Assembly: GCA_964443745.1 (NCBI GenBank)
Contig: CAYUEN010000044.1
Span: 1 to 13,327, forward strand
DNA length: 13,327 nt
Reading direction: 5' to 3'
Origin: CAYUEN01 sp964443745
GTDB lineage: Bacteria; Campylobacterota; Campylobacteria; Campylobacterales; QNZT01
A program made the translations under genes and the position numbers. This document shows, piece by piece, positions 1 to 6,659 of the stretch; position 1 is the first letter of the stretch, and each line of letters begins with the position of its first letter. The notes under the pieces are model-generated. The model was not told where the DNA came from. It did no database searches and worked only from the letters and a program-made list of their open reading frames with translations.

Positions 1-8
1 TCGTTCAT
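1..8 (-). CDS. Start of next gene, probably polysaccharide ABC-exporter ATPase (partial)
   Basis: On the minus strand the permease stop TGA (10..8) shares its last base with an ATG at 8..6, giving the stop-start overlap TGATG. Only Met-Asn and part of a third codon are inside the window, so the product cannot be read. The inference that it is the Wzt-like nucleotide-binding subunit rests only on the permease upstream and the usual wzm-wzt order. Confidence 0.4.
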
Positions 9-817
9 CATAGCACATCCGCGAAATGAGGTCGTAATCGTTTGAATGTACTAAGCCCCAGAGCGAGTATTATAAGAGTGATACCCCAGTAATATAACGT
101 CAATGTTGGTTTTTCCCAAAACCAGACATGATTGATCATACTATCACGATACCCTTCGATGATATAGACCAGAGGATTAAGTTTGAGCCAAAAATGATAT
201 TTTTGAGGAATGGTATCAATCGACCAAAATATCGGTGTCATCCAAAAAGCAAACTGCAAGAGCATCATCACCAATTGTCCAATATCCCTGAAAAATATCA
301 CTACCGAGGATGTGACATAAGTAATTCCCAAAATCAACACCATCATCGCACCAAGATAATAAAACGTCTGTAGCCAATAGAGTTCAAACCCATAACCATA
401 CAGTATAAACAAGACAAACATGAACACAATGAAAAAAAGATGCACAATCAAAGCCGAGAGTATTTTAATCAATGGCAAAAAAACAACTTTAAATACGACT
501 TTCTTGACCAAATATGCATTTTCCAAAACGGCATTGGTTGCACTCGCAACGGAATCGGAGAAAAAAAACCAAGGAAACATCCCGGCAATCAACCACAATA
601 AAAATGGAACGTTGTTGATTGGTTGGACTTTAAATCCCACCTGAAAAACAAACCAAAAAATCAGTACCGTTATAGTCGGCTGTATAAAAGCCCAGAGTAT
701 CCCCAGATACGATCCCAGATAACGCTGCCTGAAATCGTTGATCACCAATGATTTGAAAATCGCTCTGTTTTGAATGATATCTTTGACAAAAGAGCGAATA
801 TCGTATATCAGTCTCAA
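8..817 (-). CDS. wzm: ABC-2 type polysaccharide exporter permease (Wzm-like)
   Basis: This 269-aa inner-membrane protein is the transmembrane subunit of an ABC exporter for lipid-linked O-antigen or another surface polysaccharide. Visible family marks are the N-terminal DFRQRYLGSYLGILWAFIQP block (residues 28-47), about six hydrophobic segments (roughly 36-60, 71-90, 111-140, 150-175, 180-200, 239-257), the FFRDIGQ turn near 175-181, the WMTPIFW stretch near 192-198, and the C-terminal FKRLRPHFADVL tail typical of Wzm/TagG-type permeases. Length is normal for the family. The start is TTG (817..815), supported by AAGG eight bases upstream. It follows the rhamnose genes after an 89-bp gap and overlaps the next gene by one base. 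Base composition is clearly more AT-rich than in the neighbouring genes. The exported substrate cannot be read; rhamnose-containing glycan is an inference from context. Confidence 0.9.
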   Translation of the reverse strand: MRLIYDIRSFVKDIIQNRAIFKSLVINDFRQRYLGSYLGILWAFIQPTITVLIFWFVFQVGFKVQPINNVPFLLWLIAGMFPWFFFSDSVASATNAVLENAYLVKKVVFKVVFLPLIKILSALIVHLFFIVFMFVLFILYGYGFELYWLQTFYYLGAMMVLILGITYVTSSVVIFFRDIGQLVMMLLQFAFWMTPIFWSIDTIPQKYHFWLKLNPLVYIIEGYRDSMINHVWFWEKPTLTLYYWGITLIILALGLSTFKRLRPHFADVL

Positions 818-825
818 TCAAAAAA

Positions 826-830
826 CCTTA
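826..830 (-). promoter_or_regulatory. Ribosome binding site for the TTG start of the exporter permease
   Basis: Minus-strand TAAGG lies eight bases before the TTG at 817..815. No ATG with comparable spacing is available, so this site decides the start. Confidence 0.55.
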
Positions 831-846
831 AATTATCAATTTAAAT

Positions 847-855
847 ATTTTAACA
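847..855 (-). promoter_or_regulatory. Candidate extended -10 promoter for the exporter permease
   Basis: Within the 89-bp AT-rich gap between rfbB and the permease, the minus strand reads TGT followed by TAAAAT, an extended -10 element about 30 bases before the TTG start. No clear -35 is seen, as is common in Campylobacterota sigma70 promoters. In such AT-rich DNA a chance match is quite possible. The rest of the gap shows no gene and no convincing terminator after rfbB. Confidence 0.3.
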
Positions 856-906
856 TTAACTTTCTAATAAAAAGATAATTTTAGTTTCAAGAAAGTTTTG
901 ACGATA

Positions 907-1920
907 CTATTCAGTATATTTGTTTAGATACCATTCGATGGTTTTGACGATACCGCTTTCGAAATTCTCCTCCGCCTTCCAGCCAAGTTCGGTTTCGATT
1001 TTGGTCGCGTCGATCGCATAGCGTCTATCATGACCGGCTCTATCTTCGACGTAGGTGATCAGGTCCTTGTAGCTTCCCTCTTTTGCGGGATGCATTTTAT
1101 CGAGCAGTTCGCAGATCTTGTGGGCGATGTAGTTGTTGTCCCGTTCGTTTCTGCCCCCGATGTTGTAGGTCTCTCCCGCCTCGCCCTTGTGATAGGCAAG
1201 GTCGATTCCCGTACAGTGGTCTCTGACATATAGCCAGTCGCGAATGTTTTTGCCGTCTCCGTAGATCGGGATCGGCGTACCGTTCAGGGCGTTTCGGATG
1301 ATGGTGGGGATGAGCTTTTCATCGTGCTGTTTGGGGCCGTAGTTGTTGGAGCAGTTGGTGATGACGGTATTGAGTCCGAAGGTGTGGTAGTAGGATCTTA
1401 CGATCATGTCGCTGCCGGCTTTGGAGGCGCTGTAGGGGGAGTTGGGCGCATAGGGGGTCTTCTCGGTAAAGAGTCCCGTCTCTCCCAGGGTGCCGTAGAC
1501 TTCATCCGTGCTGATATGGTGAAATCGGCAGCCTCGGTAGGCTTCCTTGTACGAAAACGGCTTTTGCATCCAGCGGCTTTTGGCGACGTCGATCAGCGTA
1601 TGGGTGCCTTCTACGTTGGTCTTGACGAAAATGGCGGGATTTTTGATCGAATTGTCGACATGGCTTTCGGCCGCGAAATGGATGACTCCCCGTATATCAA
1701 ACGCATCGAAGAGGTATTCGACCAATTCACGGTTGCAGATATCCCCTTTGACGAAGCGGTATCGGGGGTGGTTTTCGACCTCTTTGAGATTATCCAAATC
1801 CCCCGCGTATGTCAACAGATCGAGATTGACGATCCTGTATTCGGGATACTTCTCCAGAAAGTAGGGTACGAAGTTGCTGCCGATAAATCCGGCGCATCCG
1901 GTGACGAGTATCGTATTCAT
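907..1920 (-). CDS. rfbB: dTDP-glucose 4,6-dehydratase
   Basis: This 337-aa extended short-chain dehydrogenase performs the second step of dTDP-L-rhamnose synthesis, NAD-dependent conversion of dTDP-glucose to dTDP-4-keto-6-deoxyglucose, in the cytosol. The Rossmann motif TGCAGFIG is at residues 7-14. The catalytic STDEVYG block (T138, D139, E140) and YSASK (Y163, K167) are intact, and HFAAESHVDNSI at 81-92 is typical of the family. The start is set at the ATG at 1920 rather than the longer ORF beginning at 1947, because GGAG lies seven bases upstream, the Rossmann fold then starts at residue 3, and the ATG overlaps the rfbD stop as ATGA. It is the last gene of the rfbA-C-D-B run. Codon use resembles rfbD rather than the AT-rich permease downstream. 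Confidence 0.97.
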   Translation of the reverse strand: MNTILVTGCAGFIGSNFVPYFLEKYPEYRIVNLDLLTYAGDLDNLKEVENHPRYRFVKGDICNRELVEYLFDAFDIRGVIHFAAESHVDNSIKNPAIFVKTNVEGTHTLIDVAKSRWMQKPFSYKEAYRGCRFHHISTDEVYGTLGETGLFTEKTPYAPNSPYSASKAGSDMIVRSYYHTFGLNTVITNCSNNYGPKQHDEKLIPTIIRNALNGTPIPIYGDGKNIRDWLYVRDHCTGIDLAYHKGEAGETYNIGGRNERDNNYIAHKICELLDKMHPAKEGSYKDLITYVEDRAGHDRRYAIDATKIETELGWKAEENFESGIVKTIEWYLNKYTE

Positions 1921-2783
1921 TGTTTTACTCCAATCTTGATCAGACATTCACTCAAGGCGTCTTTCCAGTAGGGTATCTTGATATCGAAGTGCTCTTTGAT
2001 TTTGGCTTTGTTGAGCAGGCTGTAGTGGGGTCTTCGGGCGGGAGTCGGGTATTGAAACGTCTCCAGGGGGTTGACTTCACACGCCAATCCCGCCATCCTC
2101 ATGATCTCTTTGGCAAAATCGTACCAGCTGGTGACCCCTTCGTTGGTATAGTGGTAGATCTGAGGGGTATCGTTTTGGATATGGGGCAAAATACCCAGGA
2201 TCGTCCGTGCCAAGTCTCTCGCATAAGTAGGGGTCCCTATCTGATCGTAGATGACGCCCAGCATCTTCTCTTCCTTGCCCAGACGCAACATCGTCTTGAC
2301 GAAGTTGTTCCCATAACTGCTGTAGACCCACGAGGTACGGATGATCAAGCTGTTTTTGGGGGCGATTTTTCTGATCGCCTCCTCGCCTCTCAATTTGCTC
2401 TCTCCATAGACCGAAGCGGGATTGGGAGGGTCGTCTTCTCTGTAAGGTCTGTAATGGCGACCGTCAAAAACATAATCGGTGGAGATGTGGATCAAGGATA
2501 CATCCTTCTCCTTGGCTATGCGGGCGATATCGGCGACGGCGACATGATTGATCAGATCCGCCGTCTCGCGTTCGGTTTCGGCACGGTCGACGGCGGTATA
2601 TCCCGCGCAGTTGATGATCGTATCGATCCCCTCTTTTTCGATCATCTTCGATATCGCCTCTTTGTCGGTGATATCCAGCCGCCTTCTGTCGGCGAATACG
2701 AAGCGGTGATCAAACACACCATGCAGCGCTTCGATCTCCCTACCGAGTTGCCCGTCGGCACCGGTGACGAGGATATCAGCCAT
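1917..2783 (-). CDS. rfbD: dTDP-4-dehydrorhamnose reductase
   Basis: This 288-aa NAD(P)H-dependent reductase makes dTDP-L-rhamnose from dTDP-4-keto-L-rhamnose, the final step of the pathway. The N-terminal VTGADGQLG (residues 6-14) is the nucleotide-binding glycine motif of RmlD. INCAGYTAVDRAE (57-69), HISTDYVFDG (99-108) and the catalytic YGESK (Y126, K130) follow in the expected order. Length and start agree with the family. The ATG overlaps the rfbC stop by eight bases, and the gene's own stop overlaps the rfbB start by four, so translation is probably coupled along the run. No substitutions at key residues were seen. Confidence 0.96.
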   Translation of the reverse strand: MADILVTGADGQLGREIEALHGVFDHRFVFADRRRLDITDKEAISKMIEKEGIDTIINCAGYTAVDRAETERETADLINHVAVADIARIAKEKDVSLIHISTDYVFDGRHYRPYREDDPPNPASVYGESKLRGEEAIRKIAPKNSLIIRTSWVYSSYGNNFVKTMLRLGKEEKMLGVIYDQIGTPTYARDLARTILGILPHIQNDTPQIYHYTNEGVTSWYDFAKEIMRMAGLACEVNPLETFQYPTPARRPHYSLLNKAKIKEHFDIKIPYWKDALSECLIKIGVKQ

Positions 2784-3348
2784 AGAGATTCTCTTTGTAG
2801 TCGAAGAGTTCGGCTTCGCTCAGAAGCGGTTGGCGGGTGTCTTTTTCGGAGAGCTTGAGGCTCTCTTTCGGCAACAGCCAGTCGATCCCGATGGCGGGAT
2901 CGTCGAAAGCGATTCCTCTATCGTGCGCGGGAGAGTAGTAACTGTCCACCTTGTAGGCGAAGATCGCCTTCTCGCTCAAGACTACGAAACCATGCGCGAA
3001 TCCTCTGGGGACGAAGAGTTGGCGTCTGTTTTCTCCGCTTAGCCTCACCGCGACGTAGGATCCGAACGTAGGGCTGTTCTTTCGGATGTCGACGGCCACA
3101 TCGAGTACCTCCCCTTCGATGACCCTGACCAGTTTGGTCTGGGCGTAGGGAGGGAGTTGGTAGTGGAGTCCTCTGAGTACCCCTTTGGCGCTTTTGGATT
3201 CGTTGTCCTGGCAAAAATCCACCCCAAATCCCAAAAACGCCTCCAGCGTCTCTTTTTTGTAGCTCTCCATGAAATAGCCTCTGGTGTCTCCGTGTACGAC
3301 GGGATCTATGATGACGACATCGGGAATTTGCGTTCTGGTGAATTTCAT
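2776..3348 (-). CDS. rfbC: dTDP-4-dehydrorhamnose 3,5-epimerase
   Basis: This 190-aa cupin epimerase inverts C3 and C5 of dTDP-4-keto-6-deoxyglucose. The sequence contains GDTRGYFMESY (20-30), LRGLHYQ with the catalytic His62, Lys72 in TKLVR, FVPRGFAHGF with His119, Tyr132 in the AYKVDSYY segment, and Asp170 in SEKDTRQP. These match the active-site positions I recall for RmlC. The open frame continues upstream to 3567 but that part lies inside rfbA in another frame and is not RmlC-like. The true start is the ATG at 3348, which overlaps the rfbA stop as ATGA and gives the normal family length. Confidence 0.96.
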   Translation of the reverse strand: MKFTRTQIPDVVIIDPVVHGDTRGYFMESYKKETLEAFLGFGVDFCQDNESKSAKGVLRGLHYQLPPYAQTKLVRVIEGEVLDVAVDIRKNSPTFGSYVAVRLSGENRRQLFVPRGFAHGFVVLSEKAIFAYKVDSYYSPAHDRGIAFDDPAIGIDWLLPKESLKLSEKDTRQPLLSEAELFDYKENLYG

Positions 3349-4235
3349 CGTTTGACCACCCCTTCTTTGGCGCGTTTGAGCAGATACTGCCCGTAACTGT
3401 TTTTGTAAAGAGGCTTGGCGAGTCTCTCCAGCGCTTCTTCGTCGATATAGCCCATCTCGTAGGCGATCTCTTCGATACAGGCGACCTTGAGTCCCTGCCG
3501 CTTTTCGATCGTCTGGATGAAGTTGGAAGCCTCCAGCATACTCTCGTGCGTCCCCGTATCCAGCCATGCAAAACCCCGTCCCATTAGCTCCACCTTGAGA
3601 CGATTCTGTTTCAGATAGGTCTCGTTCACCGAGGTGATCTCCATCTCGCCCCGCGCGCTGGGTGTGACCTTTTTGGCGATATCGACGACATCGTTTGTAT
3701 AGAAATATAGACCGGTAACGGCATAGTTGCTCTTGGGGTGCTCGGGTTTTTCCTCGATGGAGGTGACGTTTCCCTCTTCGTCGAATCCCGCCACTCCGTA
3801 GCGCTCCGGATCGTTGACGTAGTAGCCGAAGATGACAGATTTGTTTTCGTTTTCGACGGTGTGGATACTCTCGGCGAGCATCTGCGTCAATCCGTGTCCG
3901 TAGTAGATATTGTCTCCCAAGATCATGCAGACATCATCCTCCCCGATGAACTTCTCGCCCAGTATGAACGCCTGGGCGAGTCCCTCGGGTCGTGGCTGGA
4001 CGACGTAGGAAAAAGAGAGTCCCAGATGACTGCCGTCGCCGAAGAGTCTTTGGAAATGAGGCAGCGCTTCGGGTGTGGAGATGATCAAAATCTCCCGTAT
4101 GCCCGCCAGCATCAGGACCGAGAGCGGATAGTAGATCATCGGTTTGTCGTAAACGGGAAGCAACTGTTTGATCACTTCATGCGTGATCGGATAGAGTCTC
4201 GTACCACTGCCTCCAGCTAGGATGATGCCTTTCAT
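3345..4235 (-). CDS. rfbA: Glucose-1-phosphate thymidylyltransferase
   Basis: This 296-aa nucleotidyltransferase joins glucose-1-phosphate and dTTP to give dTDP-glucose and pyrophosphate, the committed and normally feedback-inhibited step toward dTDP-L-rhamnose. The signature LAGGSGTRLYPIT is at residues 6-18, catalytic-region Lys23 sits in VIKQLLPVYDKPM, Asp108 in ILGDN binds metal, and EEKP at 161-164 is present. Length is normal for RmlA. Its start has AAGG nine bases upstream in a short AT-rich 30-bp gap after hisG. That gap could hold a weak promoter, but no good -10/-35 pair is visible. It is the first gene of the rfbA-C-D-B run. Confidence 0.97.
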   Translation of the reverse strand: MKGIILAGGSGTRLYPITHEVIKQLLPVYDKPMIYYPLSVLMLAGIREILIISTPEALPHFQRLFGDGSHLGLSFSYVVQPRPEGLAQAFILGEKFIGEDDVCMILGDNIYYGHGLTQMLAESIHTVENENKSVIFGYYVNDPERYGVAGFDEEGNVTSIEEKPEHPKSNYAVTGLYFYTNDVVDIAKKVTPSARGEMEITSVNETYLKQNRLKVELMGRGFAWLDTGTHESMLEASNFIQTIEKRQGLKVACIEEIAYEMGYIDEEALERLAKPLYKNSYGQYLLKRAKEGVVKR

Positions 4236-4265
4236 GGTGATGAACCTTAAATAATGTATTTAATT

Positions 4266-4880
4266 TCAAGCTTTAATATTATCACTAATTTTCTTATAGA
4301 CCGTTAAGATCTCCTCTTTTTTCGAGATGAAACTGTTCTTGTTTGCAATCAAATGGGCGGAAGAGTGCATGATCGTCTCCACCACTTTGAGTCCGTTTTG
4401 TTTCATCGTCGTACCTGTTTCGACGATATCGACGATCGCGTCGGCCAACCCCACAAGAGGAGCCAGTTCGATAGAACCGTAGAGTTTGATCACGTTGACA
4501 GCCATCGCTTTGGAAGAGAAATATTCTCTGGTGATTTTTTCCATTTTGGTGGCGACGGTGATTTCGGGACGACTGAGATCGAGTTCGTCTTCGTTTTTCA
4601 TTCCGATACAGACACGACATCTGCCGATTCCCAGATCGAGCAGTTGCATCAGATCCATCTCTTTCTCTTTCAACACATCCAGTCCCACGACACCGAGATC
4701 TGCCGCCTGATGCAGGACATAGGCGGGAACATCCTGATTTCGTACCAACAAAAAAGTAAAGGCATCGGTTTTCAGGATCAGTTTCCTGTCTTCAAAAAGA
4801 AACCTCTGGCCAAACGTTCTTTCGAAAATATCGAGTGTCTCTTCCGCGATCCTCCCTTTGGGCAGTGCGATAGTCAGCAT
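4266..4880 (-). CDS. hisG: ATP phosphoribosyltransferase, short form (HisG-S)
   Basis: This 204-aa cytosolic enzyme condenses ATP and PRPP, the first step of histidine synthesis. The opening LTIALPKGRI is the classic HisG start, DLGVVGLDVL (61-70) is conserved, and DIVETGTTMKQNGL (151-164) is the PRPP-binding loop. The protein ends soon after that loop, so it lacks the C-terminal regulatory ACT-like domain of long HisG (about 290-300 aa). Short HisG enzymes are known to need the HisRS-like partner HisZ, which is not in this window. The ATG overlaps the coaX stop by seven bases. No other his gene is nearby; the gene sits between coaX and rfbA. Confidence 0.95.
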   Translation of the reverse strand: MLTIALPKGRIAEETLDIFERTFGQRFLFEDRKLILKTDAFTFLLVRNQDVPAYVLHQAADLGVVGLDVLKEKEMDLMQLLDLGIGRCRVCIGMKNEDELDLSRPEITVATKMEKITREYFSSKAMAVNVIKLYGSIELAPLVGLADAIVDIVETGTTMKQNGLKVVETIMHSSAHLIANKNSFISKKEEILTVYKKISDNIKA

Positions 4881-5503
4881 AATCGTTCCTTTATCACTTT
4901 TTTCATCCCCTCAAAGAGCAACTGTGGCCGGATTTCATAGGGGCGATTGTACAGATATCGTGCCAACGACTCCGCATCCCCTCCACAGATGAAGATCTTT
5001 TTCCCCCGGGATATCTCTTCGATCGGCAGAAGAATCGCTTTGAGTACCGCATAACCAAGCGCAGTCCGTGTTTCCTGCGGCAGTCTATGCAGATCGACGG
5101 ATTCAAGATGCAATGGCATCGCCAGAGTAGGAGATATGGTAGCGAAACTTTGCTCAAAACTTTTTATACCCGGCAGGATAAAACCTCCCTTGTGTACACC
5201 CTCTTCCATCAAATCGACGGTGATCGCACTTCCCGCATCGACCACGACCCCCTCTTCCACCGCATAACATGCCGCGATCCGATCGACGCCGAGCCCTCTG
5301 TATTCGGTTTTGAGATCGAAACACTCCGCGAGATTTTTCGCCTGAGGCAAAAGAGAGAGTCGCTCCTGCAATTTTCGGTTTACACAGATGTAGTAAAAAG
5401 GCTCGGAGGGAAAGACGAAATCGTCGTTGACAGGATAGACGCAAAGCTCTTCTTTCTCCCGCAAAAGTTTGATTCGGCTGTTTCCGATATCAAGGAGTAG
5501 CAT
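4874..5503 (-). CDS. coaX: Type III pantothenate kinase
   Basis: This is a 209-aa cytosolic kinase for the first step of coenzyme A synthesis, phosphorylation of pantothenate. It shows the ASKHA phosphate motif LLLDIGNSR at residues 2-10, GVDRIAA (72-78), VVDAGSAITVD (87-97) and GGFILPG (106-112), all diagnostic of CoaX. An in-frame ATG exists at 5521, but the ATG at 5503 is preferred: GGAG lies eight bases before it and the phosphate-binding Asp then falls at residue 5. At about 209 aa it is short like the Helicobacter enzyme. It overlaps the upstream hypothetical gene by 14 bases and hisG downstream by seven, so it is embedded in one transcript. Confidence 0.93.
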   Translation of the reverse strand: MLLLDIGNSRIKLLREKEELCVYPVNDDFVFPSEPFYYICVNRKLQERLSLLPQAKNLAECFDLKTEYRGLGVDRIAACYAVEEGVVVDAGSAITVDLMEEGVHKGGFILPGIKSFEQSFATISPTLAMPLHLESVDLHRLPQETRTALGYAVLKAILLPIEEISRGKKIFICGGDAESLARYLYNRPYEIRPQLLFEGMKKVIKERLC

Positions 5504-5822
5504 CGATGAGTCTCCATCCATGCGTTTTCATCTCGGCCGCCGCTTTGGAACAGATCGGCATCCGATACAGCAAAATCCTCTTTTTGTAGTTGTGCGCTTG
5601 TAAAAGCACGAGTTTTTCGAATATCGCTTCGAGTTCATCCGCATTTTTCCTCAAAAACCGGCTTTTCTGGACCATTACGAAGATCACCGTATAATAACCG
5701 GAAAGATCGACCCCCTCGTAAACCTCGATCTTTTTACGGGTTCCGAGTTGGCGGGGATCGATCGGCTTGAGGGATTTGAAGAGCAAGCCCTTTCTCTGCA
5801 GAACCTCCACGATCTCTTTCAT
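5490..5822 (-). CDS. Conserved-looking hypothetical protein, 110 aa
   Basis: I do not recognise this protein. It is a soluble, basic 110-aa product with no signal peptide or membrane segment. It begins MKEIVEVLQRKGLLFKSLKP. A central beta-like stretch near residues 34-53 (IEVYEGVDLSGYYTVIFVMV) leads into a charged helix around 60-78, and a KKRILLYRMP strand follows near 81-90. The pattern suggests a small alpha/beta fold, possibly nuclease-like or regulatory, but no catalytic motif can be named. The start is the ATG at 5822, which forms ATGA with the xer stop and has GAGGA nine bases upstream; the TTG at 5828 would sit too close to that site. Codon use and tight overlaps with xer and coaX (14 bases) argue that it is a real expressed gene. 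Confidence 0.75.
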   Translation of the reverse strand: MKEIVEVLQRKGLLFKSLKPIDPRQLGTRKKIEVYEGVDLSGYYTVIFVMVQKSRFLRKNADELEAIFEKLVLLQAHNYKKRILLYRMPICSKAAAEMKTHGWRLIDATP

Positions 5823-6652
5823 ATCCAAATGTCCTCTTTTGCCATCGGATGGTGTGTACGCAGACTCTCCGCAAGCTCCTCCCTCTCGATATGGGTATAG
5901 ATCTGAGTGGTGTTGATACTCGCATGTCCGAGCAACTCCTGTACCACTCGCAGATCCGCTCCCCCCTGGATCAGCGCCGTCGCGAAAGAGTGCCGCAGCA
6001 CATGAGGAGAGACGTCAAGGTATTTCTTGACTATTTTAAACGCGCTCACACGACTGAGAGGCTCGCCTCTGTAGTTGATCCACAGATGTGCCTTGAAATA
6101 GGGAACCTCTTTCAAATAGAGCTCCATCGCTGCGAGGGCATCGGGAGCGATCGGCACGATCCTTTCTTTATCTCCCTTGGCGTGGGTGACTTTCAGCCAT
6201 CCCTCTTCGACATCCTCCCGTTTGGCGTTGAGCGCCTCACTGATTCGTACACCCGTCGCATAGAGAAAGAGAATCAACGCATAGTCACGTTTGCCTATCC
6301 AGCTATGGGTGTCGATTCTTTCGAGCAGACTCCGGATACGGTCGTAGGGGAGATAGATCGGCAGATTCCGGGGCGTTTTGGAGAGTTTGAGATTGTGGGT
6401 ATGCGCGATGAAACGGGATTTTACACAAAAATCGAAAAACGCGTTGATCGCGGAGAGTTTGCGGTTGAGCGTGCGCGTATTTGGAAAGTGTGTCAAAAAA
6501 CGGAGAATATCGTCCGTTTCGGCAGCGATCGCCTCTTTTCCCAAAAAACGCTCGAACTGCAGCAGGTCGGTACGATAAGCCGCCTGTGTGGGACGGCTCA
6601 GCATCTTGACGATCGCGATGTGTTCCAAAAAGGCTTCGAGTGCGTTTGACAT
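5819..6652 (-). CDS. Tyrosine site-specific recombinase, Xer family
   Basis: This 277-aa tyrosine recombinase would cut and rejoin DNA through a covalent 3'-phosphotyrosine. All six catalytic residues are visible: R136 in YATGVRISE, K159 in HAKGDKE, H217 and R220 in SPHVLRHSFAT, H243 in LGHASINTT, and nucleophile Y252 in IYTHI. The N-terminal SAM-like core-binding domain spans about residues 1-88. Length and architecture match XerC/XerD rather than the larger XerH (about 350-360 aa) known in Helicobacter and Campylobacter. No dif-like site, integrase partner or cargo is visible, and the genes on both sides are housekeeping, so it reads as a resident enzyme rather than a mobile element. The start is assigned by family alignment; the nearby AGGGG is too close to the ATG for normal spacing. 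It begins seven bases after the lipoprotein gene's stop. Confidence 0.88.
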   Translation of the reverse strand: MSNALEAFLEHIAIVKMLSRPTQAAYRTDLLQFERFLGKEAIAAETDDILRFLTHFPNTRTLNRKLSAINAFFDFCVKSRFIAHTHNLKLSKTPRNLPIYLPYDRIRSLLERIDTHSWIGKRDYALILFLYATGVRISEALNAKREDVEEGWLKVTHAKGDKERIVPIAPDALAAMELYLKEVPYFKAHLWINYRGEPLSRVSAFKIVKKYLDVSPHVLRHSFATALIQGGADLRVVQELLGHASINTTQIYTHIEREELAESLRTHHPMAKEDIWI

Positions 6653-6659
6653 ACCCCTG

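Noticed and set aside
887..896. TTTCAAGAAA inverted repeat after rfbB as a terminator
   Set aside because: The stem is only four A/T-rich base pairs with a two-base loop in AT-rich DNA; no G/C-rich stem is present.
1920..2858. 312-codon open frame on the plus strand opposite rfbD
   Set aside because: It is antisense to an intact reductase gene, shows no domain, and its length is explained by the GC-balanced codon pattern of rfbD.
3349..3567. Upstream extension of rfbC (73 codons)
   Set aside because: The extra sequence is rfbA read in another frame. RmlC proteins begin at the ATG at 3348, which also makes the ATGA overlap.
5849..6649. 266-codon open frame on the plus strand opposite the Xer gene
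   Set aside because: It mirrors the recombinase gene almost exactly and encodes nothing recognisable; the recombinase has all catalytic residues.
5819..6652. Xer recombinase as integrase of a genomic island or phage
   Set aside because: There is no tRNA or attachment repeat, no cargo, no composition change, and tight overlaps with housekeeping genes on the downstream side.
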